Positions 44,246 through 53,396 of a stretch of 64,000 bases of DNA are shown in pieces (position 1 is the first letter of the stretch; every line of letters begins with the position of its first letter). The notes below the pieces were generated by a model, which had not been told where the DNA came from, searched no databases, and worked only from the letters and a program-made list of their open reading frames with translations. Origin of the DNA: Aquimarina mytili (GTDB lineage Bacteria; Bacteroidota; Bacteroidia; Flavobacteriales; Flavobacteriaceae); the NCBI RefSeq assembly GCF_016735115.1, contig NZ_JAERQJ010000001.1, positions 647,575-711,574 of the forward strand, in the 5' to 3' direction. Position numbers and translations under genes: made by a program.

Positions 44246-45937
44246 TTAGTCTGTGATTTCTACAATTAGGTTGTCTTCGGTTTTGGTAACTTTGGTTAAC
44301 CCTAATTTAGAAAGGCCTTTCATACCTTTGTCCCATGCTTTATTGCTTAAACCAGCTGCATTTTTGAGATCGGTAAGCGTTATGCTTTTTTCTTTTTTAA
44401 GAATTTCGAAAATTGCTTTTTCGTTGTCTTTAAGTTCAACCTGTTTTTTTTCTGGTCGCATTTGCGGGAAAAACAATACTTCTTGTATAGACTGATTATT
44501 GGTTAAATACATAATCAAACGATCCATCCCAATTCCCATACCAGAAGTAGGTGGCATCCCGTACTCCAGTGCTCTTAAGAAATCCTGATCGATAAACATA
44601 GCTTCGTCATCTCCTTTTTCACCTAGTTTTAATTGATCTTCAAAACGCTCTCTTTGATCAATAGGATCATTAAGTTCAGAATAGGCATTGGCAATCTCCT
44701 TACCACATACCATAAGTTCAAAACGTTCTGTTAGTTCTGGATTGTCTCTATGTTCTTTGCATAAAGGACTCATCTCTTTCGGATAGTCAGTAATAAAAGT
44801 AGGTTGGATGTAGTTTCCTTCACATTTTTCACCAAAGATCTCATCGATAAGTTTTCCTTTACCCATGGTATGGTCTACCTCTATGCCCATGTCTTTAGCG
44901 GCATCCCGTATTTCATCTTCAGATTTATCTGTAATATCAAAACCTGTAAAATGCTTAATAGAATCAGCCATAGTTACTCTTGCGTACGGCGCTTTGAAAT
45001 CAACTTCATGTTCTCCAAAAGTAGCTTTGGTAGTTCCATTAACAGCTATAGCACAATATTCTAATAATTGCTCGCAGAAATCCATCATCCAATTGTAATC
45101 TTTGTAGGCTACATAGATTTCCATTGCCGTAAATTCAGGATTGTGCGTACGATCCATTCCTTCATTTCTGAAGTTTTTAGAAAATTCATATACACCATCA
45201 AAACCACCAACTATTAATCTTTTTAGGTACAACTCGTTAGCTATACGCATATATAATGGTATGTCTAATGAATTGTGGTGCGTAATAAATGGACGCGCCG
45301 CTGCTCCACCGGGGATGGGTTGCAGTATAGGAGTTTCTACTTCAAAATATCCACGATCATTAAAGAACTCACGCATAGCATTAAACAATTTGGTTCTTTT
45401 TACAAAAACCTCTTTAACATGAGGGTTTACAACCAAATCGGCGTATCGTTGTCTATAACGCAATTCGGGATCATTGAATTCGTCGAATGTATTTCCTTCT
45501 TTATCAGTTTTTGGAAGTGGTAAGGGTTTTAAAGACTTACTAAGTATCGTAAAATCTTTCACCATTACCGTTTTTTCACCTACCTGAGTGGTGAAAAGCT
45601 CACCTTCGACACCAATAAAATCACCAATATCCAGTAATTTCTTGTAGACTTCATTATATTGGGTTTTGTCTTCGCTAGTACAAATTTCATCTCGATTAAA
45701 ATATACTTGCACACGACCATCAGCATCTTGTAGTTCAGCAAAAGAAGCTTTACCTTGTATACGACGCGACATTAATCTACCGGCAATAATTACTTTTTTG
45801 CCTTCTTCATATTCATTTTTTATCTTCTCTGAAGTATGATCTATTGGGTATAATGCTGCTGGATATGGATTAATACCGAGCTCACGTAAAGAATTTAATT
45901 TCTCTCTTCTTACAAGTTCTTGTTCTGATAATTGCAT
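44246..45937 (-). CDS. lysS: lysyl-tRNA synthetase, class II
   Basis: 563 residues. Attaches lysine to tRNA-Lys. N-terminal OB-fold anticodon-binding domain (about 50-150, KVIIAGRLMSRRIQGKASFA), then the class II core with motif 2 FRNEGMDRTHNPEFTAMEIY and motif 3 GMGIGMDRLIMYLTN. A C-terminal extension of about 65 residues (QVELKDNEKAIFEILKKEK to the end) looks like a winged helix, as in other Bacteroidota LysRS. Complete and cytoplasmic. A -7 box lies 22 bases upstream (45966-45959) and a small hairpin TGCCTTT/AAAGGCA (45943-45958) sits just before the start codon. Confidence 0.96.
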   Translation of the reverse strand: MQLSEQELVRREKLNSLRELGINPYPAALYPIDHTSEKIKNEYEEGKKVIIAGRLMSRRIQGKASFAELQDADGRVQVYFNRDEICTSEDKTQYNEVYKKLLDIGDFIGVEGELFTTQVGEKTVMVKDFTILSKSLKPLPLPKTDKEGNTFDEFNDPELRYRQRYADLVVNPHVKEVFVKRTKLFNAMREFFNDRGYFEVETPILQPIPGGAAARPFITHHNSLDIPLYMRIANELYLKRLIVGGFDGVYEFSKNFRNEGMDRTHNPEFTAMEIYVAYKDYNWMMDFCEQLLEYCAIAVNGTTKATFGEHEVDFKAPYARVTMADSIKHFTGFDITDKSEDEIRDAAKDMGIEVDHTMGKGKLIDEIFGEKCEGNYIQPTFITDYPKEMSPLCKEHRDNPELTERFELMVCGKEIANAYSELNDPIDQRERFEDQLKLGEKGDDEAMFIDQDFLRALEYGMPPTSGMGIGMDRLIMYLTNNQSIQEVLFFPQMRPEKKQVELKDNEKAIFEILKKEKSITLTDLKNAAGLSNKAWDKGMKGLSKLGLTKVTKTEDNLIVEITD

Positions 45938-45958
45938 AATGCTGCCTTTTTAAAGGCA

Positions 45959-45966
45959 CAAAAGTA
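45959..45966 (-). promoter_or_regulatory. candidate -7 box of lysS
   Basis: TACTTTTG on the minus strand matches TAnnTTTG exactly, 22 bases before the start codon; a 7-bp hairpin (45943-45958) would lie at the very start of the mRNA. Confidence 0.4.
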
Positions 45967-45997
45967 GCCTATTTAGAGAATTTAAAGAAAAGTCTGC

Positions 45998-46147
45998 TTA
46001 AAAAATTTCTCCTCGATTTGCTGCTTTTCTCAATTCTTTAATTTTGAACCGTATTTCTTCATTATCAGCAAAATTCATTAACGTTTTGTCGTATTCGAAT
46101 TGTTTTAAGATGGATAAGATAATACAATACGTCAATACCTTATCCAT
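45998..46147 (-). CDS. possible 49-residue protein downstream of the DUF1573 gene
   Basis: A short frame begins ATGGATAAGG, 10 bases after the DUF1573 stop, and ends TAA at 45998. The C-terminal part (TLMNFADNEEIRFKIKELRK) has a coding-like composition; no family is recognised. A perfect 12-bp inverted repeat (AAGATGGATAAG at 46107-46118 with its complement at 46139-46150) covers the start codon. The repeat could be structural only and the frame accidental, so confidence is low. Confidence 0.25.
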   Translation of the reverse strand: MDKVLTYCIILSILKQFEYDKTLMNFADNEEIRFKIKELRKAANRGEIF

Positions 46148-46157
46148 CTTCAATAGG

Positions 46158-46622
46158 TTACGCTTTTACTTTATTTTTGGGTGTAACCATTGCTTTAATT
46201 TTAAGAATCTCTTTACCTTTTTTGGTGTTCGTAGTGATTGTAACTTGCTTATTTTGCATATTAGGCTTTCCGTTAGAATTGAACGAAACGAGCAAGGTTC
46301 CCGATGCACCTGGTGCAATAGGTTCTTTAGGCCATTCTGGAACGGTGCAACCGCAGCTACCTTTTGCACTAACTATTAATAATGGTGTTTTACCAGTGTT
46401 GGTAAAAGTAAAGGAGTGTTCTACAATATCTCCTTCGTTAATGACTCCAAAATCATGATCTGTTATAGAGAATGTCATTATAGGAAGCTCTGTACTCTTA
46501 GCATCTCGTTTTGCAGCAATCTCTACGTTCTCGGTTTTTATTTTTTGAGTTGCGTCGTTCTTACACGATACTATTGTCATTAAAAAAGCTCCTGCTACTG
46601 TAATTAAAATACCTGTTTTCAT
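46158..46622 (-). CDS. DUF1573 lipoprotein
   Basis: 154 residues with a lipoprotein signal (TIVSC, Cys20). The mature part is one Ig-like DUF1573 domain: ITDHDFGVINEGDIVEHSFT, then TNTGKTPLLIVSAKGSCGCT and IAPGASGTLLVSFNSNGK, all family hallmarks. DUF1573 proteins are periplasmic or surface beta-sandwich proteins of unknown function, common in Bacteroidota. An overlapping shadow frame was ignored. Confidence 0.88.
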   Translation of the reverse strand: MKTGILITVAGAFLMTIVSCKNDATQKIKTENVEIAAKRDAKSTELPIMTFSITDHDFGVINEGDIVEHSFTFTNTGKTPLLIVSAKGSCGCTVPEWPKEPIAPGASGTLLVSFNSNGKPNMQNKQVTITTNTKKGKEILKIKAMVTPKNKVKA

Positions 46623-46766
46623 TGATTTGATTTTTTAGATTATTAAAATTTAGTCTATAGATCACTCAATTCGAATGACCGGTATCAAAATTGAAATTTT
46701 AACCGCAAAAAAACGCTGAGAAGAGGTTTGAAATAGGGACTAGACCCGGGGGTGGATTTTTATTTT

Positions 46767-47828
46767 CTATTTGATATATAGCGATTTAACTTCGTTTCTA
46801 GACGTTGTTCCTAGTTTTTTGTAAAGATTATTGATATGTGTTTTTACTGTGCTGACACTTACAAACATTGAAGAAGCAATCTCTTTATTGGTTTTATCTT
46901 CGAGGATGAGAGCTAGTATTTTTTGTTCCTGTTGGGTGAGTTTTGTTTCTGAAATCCAAATGGGTTTTCTTTTTCTTTTCTGGAGTATCCATTGCAAAAT
47001 ATTAAGAAGCACAGAAATCAGCAATAACATTAATATGATCCATAACCATGGTTGTTTTTGGGTTGCCTCGGGATCAAGTAAAAATTTATCTGAGGCCAAT
47101 TCGATTTCATACTGTTTAGTATATGTACTATTGGGATATTTCTCTTGTAGTCTTTCTAAGAGTTGATCGTAGTAGTTGTTGGTTTTAAGGTCTTCTAGGT
47201 AGTGATTATATAAATCATTCGTTTTATTCGATAAGAATGCGTATATGTATAATTCTACTAGGGGTTCATTAAGGTTTTTTCCAAATTGTTGCAAAACATT
47301 CAGCCATCTATTAGAGTTTATTTTTCGATTGGCCTTACTGCGATAATTTCCAAATGCAAAACGCATTTCGTCAATAATTGAATCAATTTTGATAAAACCA
47401 TTGTTTTTTTCATTGCTTGAAACGATTTTGCAAAACATTTCTTTATCAAATGAAAATGGAAACGAAAGTGAATCCCTATTGTTTGCTATAAAAAGTAATT
47501 CTTTGCTGTCAGAACAAAATCCGTTTAAATGCGCTTTGTTTTCGTGGGCTTTAGAGCAATTATCAACATGGATTCTATATATATGATTATTAGAAGGAAG
47601 GTGATCCCCAGAAAACGTAAAATATCCGGTAGAATCTGGAGTTGCTTTTTGAATAATCTGCTCGGGATAAATTCCTGAAATTTTCCTGTAATCTTCAACA
47701 AGTGATAAATAGACATCTTCTGGCCAGTTTGTTTTATCTACATATCCAGAAAAATGATGTTGTGCAAAGCCTCCAAACGGGAGTGTAAAAAAGATGCTAT
47801 ATACTATGGATAATAATTTCATACTCAA
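46767..47828 (-). CDS. membrane-bound LuxR-type transcriptional regulator
   Basis: 353 residues: signal-like N terminus (LLSIVYSIFFTLPFGGFAQ), a periplasmic region of about 235 residues with two Cys that may pair, a membrane helix near residues 264-286 (PWLWIILMLLLISVLLNILQ), a short basic linker, and a C-terminal LuxR/FixJ-type helix-turn-helix (about 297-353, LTQQEQKILALILEDKTNKE and STVKTHINNLYKKLG). So an external signal may be passed through the membrane directly to DNA binding. This layout is known in Bacteroidota. Single gene; target genes unknown, and the neighbouring yqaE-like gene (divergent) is a candidate. Confidence 0.82.
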   Translation of the reverse strand: MSMKLLSIVYSIFFTLPFGGFAQHHFSGYVDKTNWPEDVYLSLVEDYRKISGIYPEQIIQKATPDSTGYFTFSGDHLPSNNHIYRIHVDNCSKAHENKAHLNGFCSDSKELLFIANNRDSLSFPFSFDKEMFCKIVSSNEKNNGFIKIDSIIDEMRFAFGNYRSKANRKINSNRWLNVLQQFGKNLNEPLVELYIYAFLSNKTNDLYNHYLEDLKTNNYYDQLLERLQEKYPNSTYTKQYEIELASDKFLLDPEATQKQPWLWIILMLLLISVLLNILQWILQKRKRKPIWISETKLTQQEQKILALILEDKTNKEIASSMFVSVSTVKTHINNLYKKLGTTSRNEVKSLYIK

Positions 47829-47929
47829 AAAGAAACAAGAAATATAAAGATTAATTTAATAAAACTGTAACAGAATAATAAGTTAGGCTACCAATAAGTA
47901 TAACGTTTTAATTTATTTTTATCAGATTT

Positions 47930-48088
47930 ATGAGTTTTTGGAGAGTTTTACTTGCTATTTTTTTTCCGCCATTATCAATACTTGATAAAGGCTGTGGTTC
48001 TGTACTTATAGTGTTATTATTAACTATCTGTGGATGGGTTCCCGGGGTAATAGCAGCTTTGGTCATATTAAATAATCCAGAGAAATAA
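47930..48088 (+). CDS. YqaE/Pmp3-family small membrane protein
   Basis: A 52-residue protein, MSFWRVLLAIFFPPLSILDK followed by a second hydrophobic helix (VLIVLLLTICGWVPGVIAAL) and a short tail. This is the classic Pmp3/YqaE/UPF0057 form: two helices with FFPPL and CGW-x-PG motifs. Family members affect membrane potential and salt or cold stress tolerance in yeast and plants; in bacteria the role is unclear. A longer minus-strand frame over the same bases is a shadow. Confidence 0.9.
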   Translation: MSFWRVLLAIFFPPLSILDKGCGSVLIVLLLTICGWVPGVIAALVILNNPEK

Positions 48089-48143
48089 AATTTCAAAATA
48101 AATCTAACAAAGAATCTATTATGTTCATTGTATATTTGTATCG

Positions 48144-48860
48144 ATGAATAAGAAGATCGAAATACAAGAATTAGGACATAAGGACTACAAAGAAACCTGG
48201 GAGTATCAGGAAAAATTATTCAAAGAAATTTTAGATATAAAAGTCAAAAACCGACGAGAAGATGCTGGGTTAGCAACACCTAATTATTTTCTTTTTGTTG
48301 AACATCCACATGTATATACCTTGGGTAAAAGTGGAGATATGAGTAATCTTTTGTTGTCTGAAGATCAATTAAAAGAAAAAGGGGCCACTTTTTATAAAAT
48401 AAACCGAGGAGGTGATATCACCTATCATGGCCCTGGTCAGATTGTAGGGTATCCTATTCTTGATCTTGATAATTTCTTTACCGATATTCATAAGTATCTT
48501 CGCTTTCTCGAAGAAATGGTTATTCTTACGTTGGCCGAGTATGGTATAAGTGCTACGAGAAGCGATGGCGAAACAGGGGTTTGGTTAGATGTAGGTACTC
48601 CGTTTGCGCGTAAAATTTGCGCTATGGGTGTACGAGCTAGTCGTTGGGTTACTATGCATGGTTTTGCGTTAAATATCAATGCAGATTTAGGCTATTTTGA
48701 CAATATAATACCTTGTGGAATTAAAGGAAAAGCAGTGACGTCGTTAAATGTTGAGCTTGGTGTTGAAACTGTAAATATAGATGAGGTAAAAGAAAAATTA
48801 TTGAAGCATTTTAAAGTGCTTTTTGAAGCCGAACTTAGCAAACAAAAAACAGAAGCTTAG
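48144..48860 (+). CDS. lipB: lipoyl(octanoyl) transferase
   Basis: 238 residues. Transfers the octanoyl group from acyl carrier protein to lipoyl domains of 2-oxoacid dehydrogenases. Signature RGGDITYHGPGQIVGYPILD at 88-107, catalytic Lys157 in ARKICAMGVR, and catalytic Cys191 in IPCGIKGKAVTS. Complete and cytoplasmic. A TATATTTG box at 48131-48138 ends only 5 bases before the start codon, so either the mRNA is leaderless or the box is accidental. Confidence 0.95.
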   Translation: MNKKIEIQELGHKDYKETWEYQEKLFKEILDIKVKNRREDAGLATPNYFLFVEHPHVYTLGKSGDMSNLLLSEDQLKEKGATFYKINRGGDITYHGPGQIVGYPILDLDNFFTDIHKYLRFLEEMVILTLAEYGISATRSDGETGVWLDVGTPFARKICAMGVRASRWVTMHGFALNINADLGYFDNIIPCGIKGKAVTSLNVELGVETVNIDEVKEKLLKHFKVLFEAELSKQKTEA

Positions 48861-48939
48861 TATTTCTAATACTAAAAAAGAAATTCTTAGGTTTTAATTT
48901 CATAACCTTCCATTTTTTTGGAGTTAGTGATCTATATAG

Positions 48940-49461
48940 ATGAAATTATATACCTTTTTGATTCCGCTCATGCTCATACATGCATGTAAAACTACTTCTT
49001 CACCAGGATCAGCGATTATTTCAGATATTCAAAACATTGATTTGTGTCCTGAAGCTGGAAAATGCGATGTCAGAATTCATAAAAATTCTTCTCTAACCCT
49101 TAAAAAAGATATAACGGATAGTTATTATCCTGTAATTGAAACAGGAAATAACATTATTATCGTATTCGAATTTTCAAAAAAAGGTCCAGAAGGCACAGCT
49201 GATGGGGATTATTCAGAAACTATACATTTTGAGGTTAATGAAAATGTTGAGAGTTTGCATATAAAAAACGAACAACTATCTCAGGTGAATATGCTTTTCG
49301 GAAAACAATGTTTTTGTAGAGGTGAGGCTGGATATTATAAAGTTAAACGTGGAAACCTTATATTTCGAAAATCGGAAAATGAAATCACTATTGATCTGTC
49401 ATTTCAATTAGATAAGGTTACACACCGTGTTACAAAGATTAAGGAAAAAATTAAGTTATAA
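48940..49461 (+). CDS. hypothetical lipoprotein
   Basis: 173 residues with a lipoprotein signal (MLIHACK, Cys16). The mature part is beta-rich with two pairs of Cys (DLCPEAGKCD and KQCFCRGEAG) that could form disulphides. No family is recognised. It is conserved in style with other flavobacterial periplasmic lipoproteins; the role is unknown. 79 bases after lipB, possibly co-transcribed. Confidence 0.55.
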   Translation: MKLYTFLIPLMLIHACKTTSSPGSAIISDIQNIDLCPEAGKCDVRIHKNSSLTLKKDITDSYYPVIETGNNIIIVFEFSKKGPEGTADGDYSETIHFEVNENVESLHIKNEQLSQVNMLFGKQCFCRGEAGYYKVKRGNLIFRKSENEITIDLSFQLDKVTHRVTKIKEKIKL

Positions 49462-49497
49462 AAAACTAGCGATACATTGAAAAGATGCATCGCTAGT
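49461..49497 (-). terminator. intrinsic terminator after the reprolysin-like gene
   Basis: On the minus strand a 13-bp stem with one mismatch (ACTAGCGATGCAT with ATGTATCGCTAGT) is followed by a T run, 25 bases past the stop at 49522. It overlaps the end of the convergent lipoprotein gene by one base. Confidence 0.75.
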
Positions 49498-49521
49498 TGA
49501 TTAGTTTATAATTTGCGATTA

Positions 49522-52500
49522 TTATTCTTTAATAAATCGCATTGATTTGTATTTATCTCCTCCACCTGGATTAAGATTTAGAATATACATACCCTTTTGT
49601 AATGCGCTCGTATTTATTGTCTTATGAGTTATTTTACCTCTCATTACAGTTTGTCCAAGCAAATTAACAATTTCATATGGAGTATCTTTTTTAGAAATGG
49701 TAACCGTTAACAATTCATCATTCCCAACTGGATTAGGTGAAATAGAGATTCGTAACGGTTCTGTAGTGGTAACACTTTCAATTACTATCCCTTTAGTAGA
49801 AGTTCCAATGGTAAAAGTTGTGGTTTCAGAAGAGCCAAATGCACCCCCTGAAGCTATAGTAGTACCTCCAGATACAAGAGAATAAGATCCATTACCATAT
49901 CCGCAACACATTCCGTCGCCATAACTATCATTAAGCGTAAAAGTATACGTTCCAGGATCTAAACATTCTGTAATCGTTAATGTTGATCCATCCGGTTGAG
50001 AACCATATGTTCCTCCAGATGCAATCACTTGGTTGCTGCTATCAATAATCTGCCAGCTTGTTTCTTGTGGGTAATCATCAAAATTAAGAGTTAATACAAC
50101 ATCTGTACATGTAGATGGTCCGCCTGATCTACTAAGACGCAGATTGTCTATTGCCATATCTCCTTGCCACGTACTACCAGTAAAACCATTAAAGCGTAGT
50201 TGTACAGAAGTACCTGCATACGCACTTAAATCAATGTTTGCAGATTGCCAGGAGTTTCCTTGGTTTCCAGATTTCGACCAAATTGCGGCCCAGGTATTAC
50301 CATTATCTGTGCTAGCTTCTAGTGCAAGGCTTCCCATGTTTGCAGCACCATACATATGATATTGAAATGTAAAACTAGCAGTAGTAGCAGTACTTAGATC
50401 AAAACATGGAGAGTTTAGAATAGCTCTTTTTGATGGGAAATTTGGTCTAGAAGATTCCATATACGCATAATATGTTCCTTGTGCAGCACTAGAGGGTCCT
50501 GTATTTCTAGATGGGGTTCCGTTAGCGTCTATCGTCCAATCAAAATCATTTGTCGAATCTTGTGTCCATGATCCAAATGTATTTTCAAACCCTTCTGTAT
50601 ACGGGAACGAAGAAATCCCTCCAATACACGTATCACCTCCAGAGGGTTCAGTGGTAATATTAACAACATTACTGGCATTTGATTCATTACCAGCAGCATC
50701 TTCAGCTCTAACACTAAAACTATAATTAGTATTTGGAGATAATCCAGTAACTTGGTATGAAGTGTTTGTTGTAGTTGCGATCACATTGGTGCCTTGATAT
50801 ACATCATACCCAGTAACCCCTACATTATCTGTAGACGCATTCCAGTTAAGGTCAGCCGTAGTTTGTGTAACATTAGAAGCTACTAATCCATTTGGAGCGG
50901 TCGGTGCTTGAGTATCTGTTTGAGATAATGTAGTCGCATTGGCAGTATTACTAAAATCAGACTCATTACCGGCAGCATCTTTAGCTTTTACTCTAAAACT
51001 ATACGCTGTATTTGGTGTTAACCCAGTAACTTGGTAAGAGGTTGTTGTTACTGTTGTAATTATAGCATTTCCCTGATAGATGTCATACCCTGTAACTCCT
51101 ACGTTATCTGTAGAAGCATTCCAATTAAGGTCGATTGTTGATTGAGTGATGTTCGAAGTCGCTAAGCTACCAGGTTCAGTTGGCGCTTGCGTATCTCCAC
51201 CGGTACCAGGAGTAATTTCGAAGTTTGTATTAGAGATGTCATAAAAAATATGACCAGATCCTCTAACCATAATTCTGTTTTGAGTACCTACTGCATTGGG
51301 TACGGTAATGTTTTGAGCACCGTCATTGGTTACTGCCGATACTATTGTAATAGGATATGTATCTCCTCCATCGGTAGATAATAATATGTCTACATTAGCT
51401 GCATTAACGCCATTGCCGGTGGTTCCGGCAACATTCCATGTTACTGTTTGTGTTGATCCCGCCGCCCAGCTAACATTTGTGTTAGGTGCATTTACAACAA
51501 AAGGTCCTGCAGCACCCGCAACTGTAATTCTTGTATTATCACTAGCAGTACTAGCGCCACCAGATGCATTATCTCTAACAGTTAATCTAAAATTCATAGT
51601 TCTGCTTACAGATGGAACAACCTCCCAGGTAGAAGCAGTTTGACCTGCTTTAACCGTTGATAATGCAGGCATATATCTGTCAGGTGATGATGTTGGAGTT
51701 AATGATCTAAACGCTGGTCCTCCAGTTGAAGTAGAAGATGGTGGCATTGTTGCAGGTTGCGTGTCCATTTGTTCCCAGCAATATGTAAGTGAATCTCCTG
51801 AATTGGCATCTGATCCAACACCTTTCAAAACAAATGGTGTTGATGCTGGAATCGTAAAATCTTGTCCAGCATTAGCCGTAGGAGCAGAGTTACCTGTATT
51901 GCTTTGGGCACCGCATCGGCTATTTCCTTGAGAAATATTCTGCCACATTTCCTGGATACTTATAGCGTGAAAATAAGCGTCGCTATTATTTTGAACATTT
52001 GGAGAACAGATACCCGCATATCCCATTATGGTAGATGCACTACCTGGTTCTACAGATGCACTGGATCTTTGACAGCTATTATTTTGAGTGTGATTTCCTC
52101 CGTATTGATGTCCCATCTCGTGAGCAACATAATCTACATCATACGAGTCTCCAATTGGCCGACCGCTTCCGGTAATTCCTCTAGCTTTAGAATTTGTACA
52201 AGGAGACCTAAGTTGTGCCAATCCACCCCCTCCAGTACTAAAAGCATGACCTATATCATAATTATTACGACCTATAAATTGGTCACAAACTGTTTGACTT
52301 TCATTAATCAAAGCACCAGCATTACTATTGCTAAGGTTGTCTGTATTAGGATTTAAAAAGATGATATCTGTATTGTTATTTACGAGGACCATAGTTAAAG
52401 CTAAATCTCTTTCAAAAATGCCATTAACTCGAGTCATTGTTATATTAACAGCAGAAAGTACAGCTTCTTTTTTTACTTGATCCGAAGCTCCAGAACTGAT

Positions 52501-53169
52501 CCCTTGATTGTTTAAGTGAAATTGAGAATACTCTCCTGTACAAGCAATAGCAAGTCTGAATGTTCTTAATTTACCATCGTTTGCATTTCTTATCGCGGGA
52601 AGTTGTTGTTCAGAAAAATTGGATTTAAAATTATCTTCAACCAGACATTCAAAAGTATCTGGATTAGCGGGTAAATCCGCTTTTGAATAACAAATATAGC
52701 TTCCTTTATCTTTTGTATATGGGTCGATATAAATAGTTTTATGGTTTCCCGAAGTTATCATGGCGTGGAGACCGATTTTTGATACACTAAATCTGGCAAC
52801 CGCCGTAGGATCATCAATCCCATAACCAACAAAGGATTTGATACTTGGAAATTGTCTTGCAAGGTCTTCTTCCATAATGGAAGCCTCCAGGATTCTAAAT
52901 TTTTTCAATACACCATTAGCCGTAGGAAGCTCCATGATAACACTAGAGCTTTTTTGCTGAGCTCTAGAAGGAGTGTTATTTAAAATAGAAGTTAATGCTG
53001 TAGTGTTTAAGTCAAATAATTGATATTTATTCGGAGTAGTTTTTCTAAATTCTTTCTCTTTGTCTTGAGATTTACTGAGAGACATGGGGCTCCATAGTTG
53101 GGCATGTATACTCATGCTCACCAGTAAAAAAGTGAGCATTAGTATTTTGTTTAAAATACTTGTTTTCAT
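49522..53169 (-). CDS. T9SS-secreted reprolysin-like metalloprotease with Fn3 and MAM-type domains
   Basis: 1215 residues. Signal peptide 1-23 (SIHAQ), propeptide to about 195, metzincin domain about 200-430 with zinc site HEMGHQYGGNH (H350, H354, H360; general base E351) and Met-turn M382 in TIMGYAG. Next a beta-sandwich region (about 430-655), two Fn3 repeats (about 660-745 and 750-840) very like those of the 5983 protein, a MAM-like domain (about 846-1016), another beta domain (about 1017-1130) and a T9SS sorting domain (ISPNPVGND to the end). Exported and released or surface-attached; degrades proteins. Single gene next to an astacin protease. Confidence 0.9.
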   Translation of the reverse strand: MKTSILNKILMLTFLLVSMSIHAQLWSPMSLSKSQDKEKEFRKTTPNKYQLFDLNTTALTSILNNTPSRAQQKSSSVIMELPTANGVLKKFRILEASIMEEDLARQFPSIKSFVGYGIDDPTAVARFSVSKIGLHAMITSGNHKTIYIDPYTKDKGSYICYSKADLPANPDTFECLVEDNFKSNFSEQQLPAIRNANDGKLRTFRLAIACTGEYSQFHLNNQGISSGASDQVKKEAVLSAVNITMTRVNGIFERDLALTMVLVNNNTDIIFLNPNTDNLSNSNAGALINESQTVCDQFIGRNNYDIGHAFSTGGGGLAQLRSPCTNSKARGITGSGRPIGDSYDVDYVAHEMGHQYGGNHTQNNSCQRSSASVEPGSASTIMGYAGICSPNVQNNSDAYFHAISIQEMWQNISQGNSRCGAQSNTGNSAPTANAGQDFTIPASTPFVLKGVGSDANSGDSLTYCWEQMDTQPATMPPSSTSTGGPAFRSLTPTSSPDRYMPALSTVKAGQTASTWEVVPSVSRTMNFRLTVRDNASGGASTASDNTRITVAGAAGPFVVNAPNTNVSWAAGSTQTVTWNVAGTTGNGVNAANVDILLSTDGGDTYPITIVSAVTNDGAQNITVPNAVGTQNRIMVRGSGHIFYDISNTNFEITPGTGGDTQAPTEPGSLATSNITQSTIDLNWNASTDNVGVTGYDIYQGNAIITTVTTTSYQVTGLTPNTAYSFRVKAKDAAGNESDFSNTANATTLSQTDTQAPTAPNGLVASNVTQTTADLNWNASTDNVGVTGYDVYQGTNVIATTTNTSYQVTGLSPNTNYSFSVRAEDAAGNESNASNVVNITTEPSGGDTCIGGISSFPYTEGFENTFGSWTQDSTNDFDWTIDANGTPSRNTGPSSAAQGTYYAYMESSRPNFPSKRAILNSPCFDLSTATTASFTFQYHMYGAANMGSLALEASTDNGNTWAAIWSKSGNQGNSWQSANIDLSAYAGTSVQLRFNGFTGSTWQGDMAIDNLRLSRSGGPSTCTDVVLTLNFDDYPQETSWQIIDSSNQVIASGGTYGSQPDGSTLTITECLDPGTYTFTLNDSYGDGMCCGYGNGSYSLVSGGTTIASGGAFGSSETTTFTIGTSTKGIVIESVTTTEPLRISISPNPVGNDELLTVTISKKDTPYEIVNLLGQTVMRGKITHKTINTSALQKGMYILNLNPGGGDKYKSMRFIKE

Positions 53170-53349
53170 AATTGAGTTTGTGTTTGTAAGTTTATATCAT
53201 AAACTTAACAACTCCTTATGTCACAGTTTAGTGTCAATAAAACAATGTTTAACACCAAATGTTAAAACTCTTAATAAAATGTTAATGTAATTATTATAAG
53301 CAGTTCTTTAAAAAAAGCCTTTTAGTATGTGTGAAAAAGTAGCGATATA

Positions 53350-53380
53350 AAAAAAGCCGCTACATGAGCGGCCTTTTTTT
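53350..53380 (-). terminator. intrinsic terminator after the astacin gene (bidirectional shape)
   Basis: GCCGCT-ACATG-AGCGGC with A and T tracts on both sides, 17 bases past the stop at 53397; likely T-run use on the minus strand. Confidence 0.8.
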
Positions 53381-53396
53381 GAATTGAGTTACTTTA

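Noticed and set aside
44804..45523. Several plus-strand frames across lysS
   Set aside because: All lie opposite the conserved lysyl-tRNA synthetase and show no protein family features.
46166..46369. Second minus-strand frame inside the DUF1573 gene
   Set aside because: Out-of-frame shadow; the DUF1573 frame has the lipoprotein signal and family motifs.
47908..48096. 62-residue minus-strand frame
   Set aside because: Shadow of the plus-strand YqaE/Pmp3 gene, which has clear family motifs.
51862..52356. 164-residue plus-strand frame over the reprolysin-like gene
   Set aside because: Antisense to the zinc-site region of a clearly real protease; composition is not protein-like.
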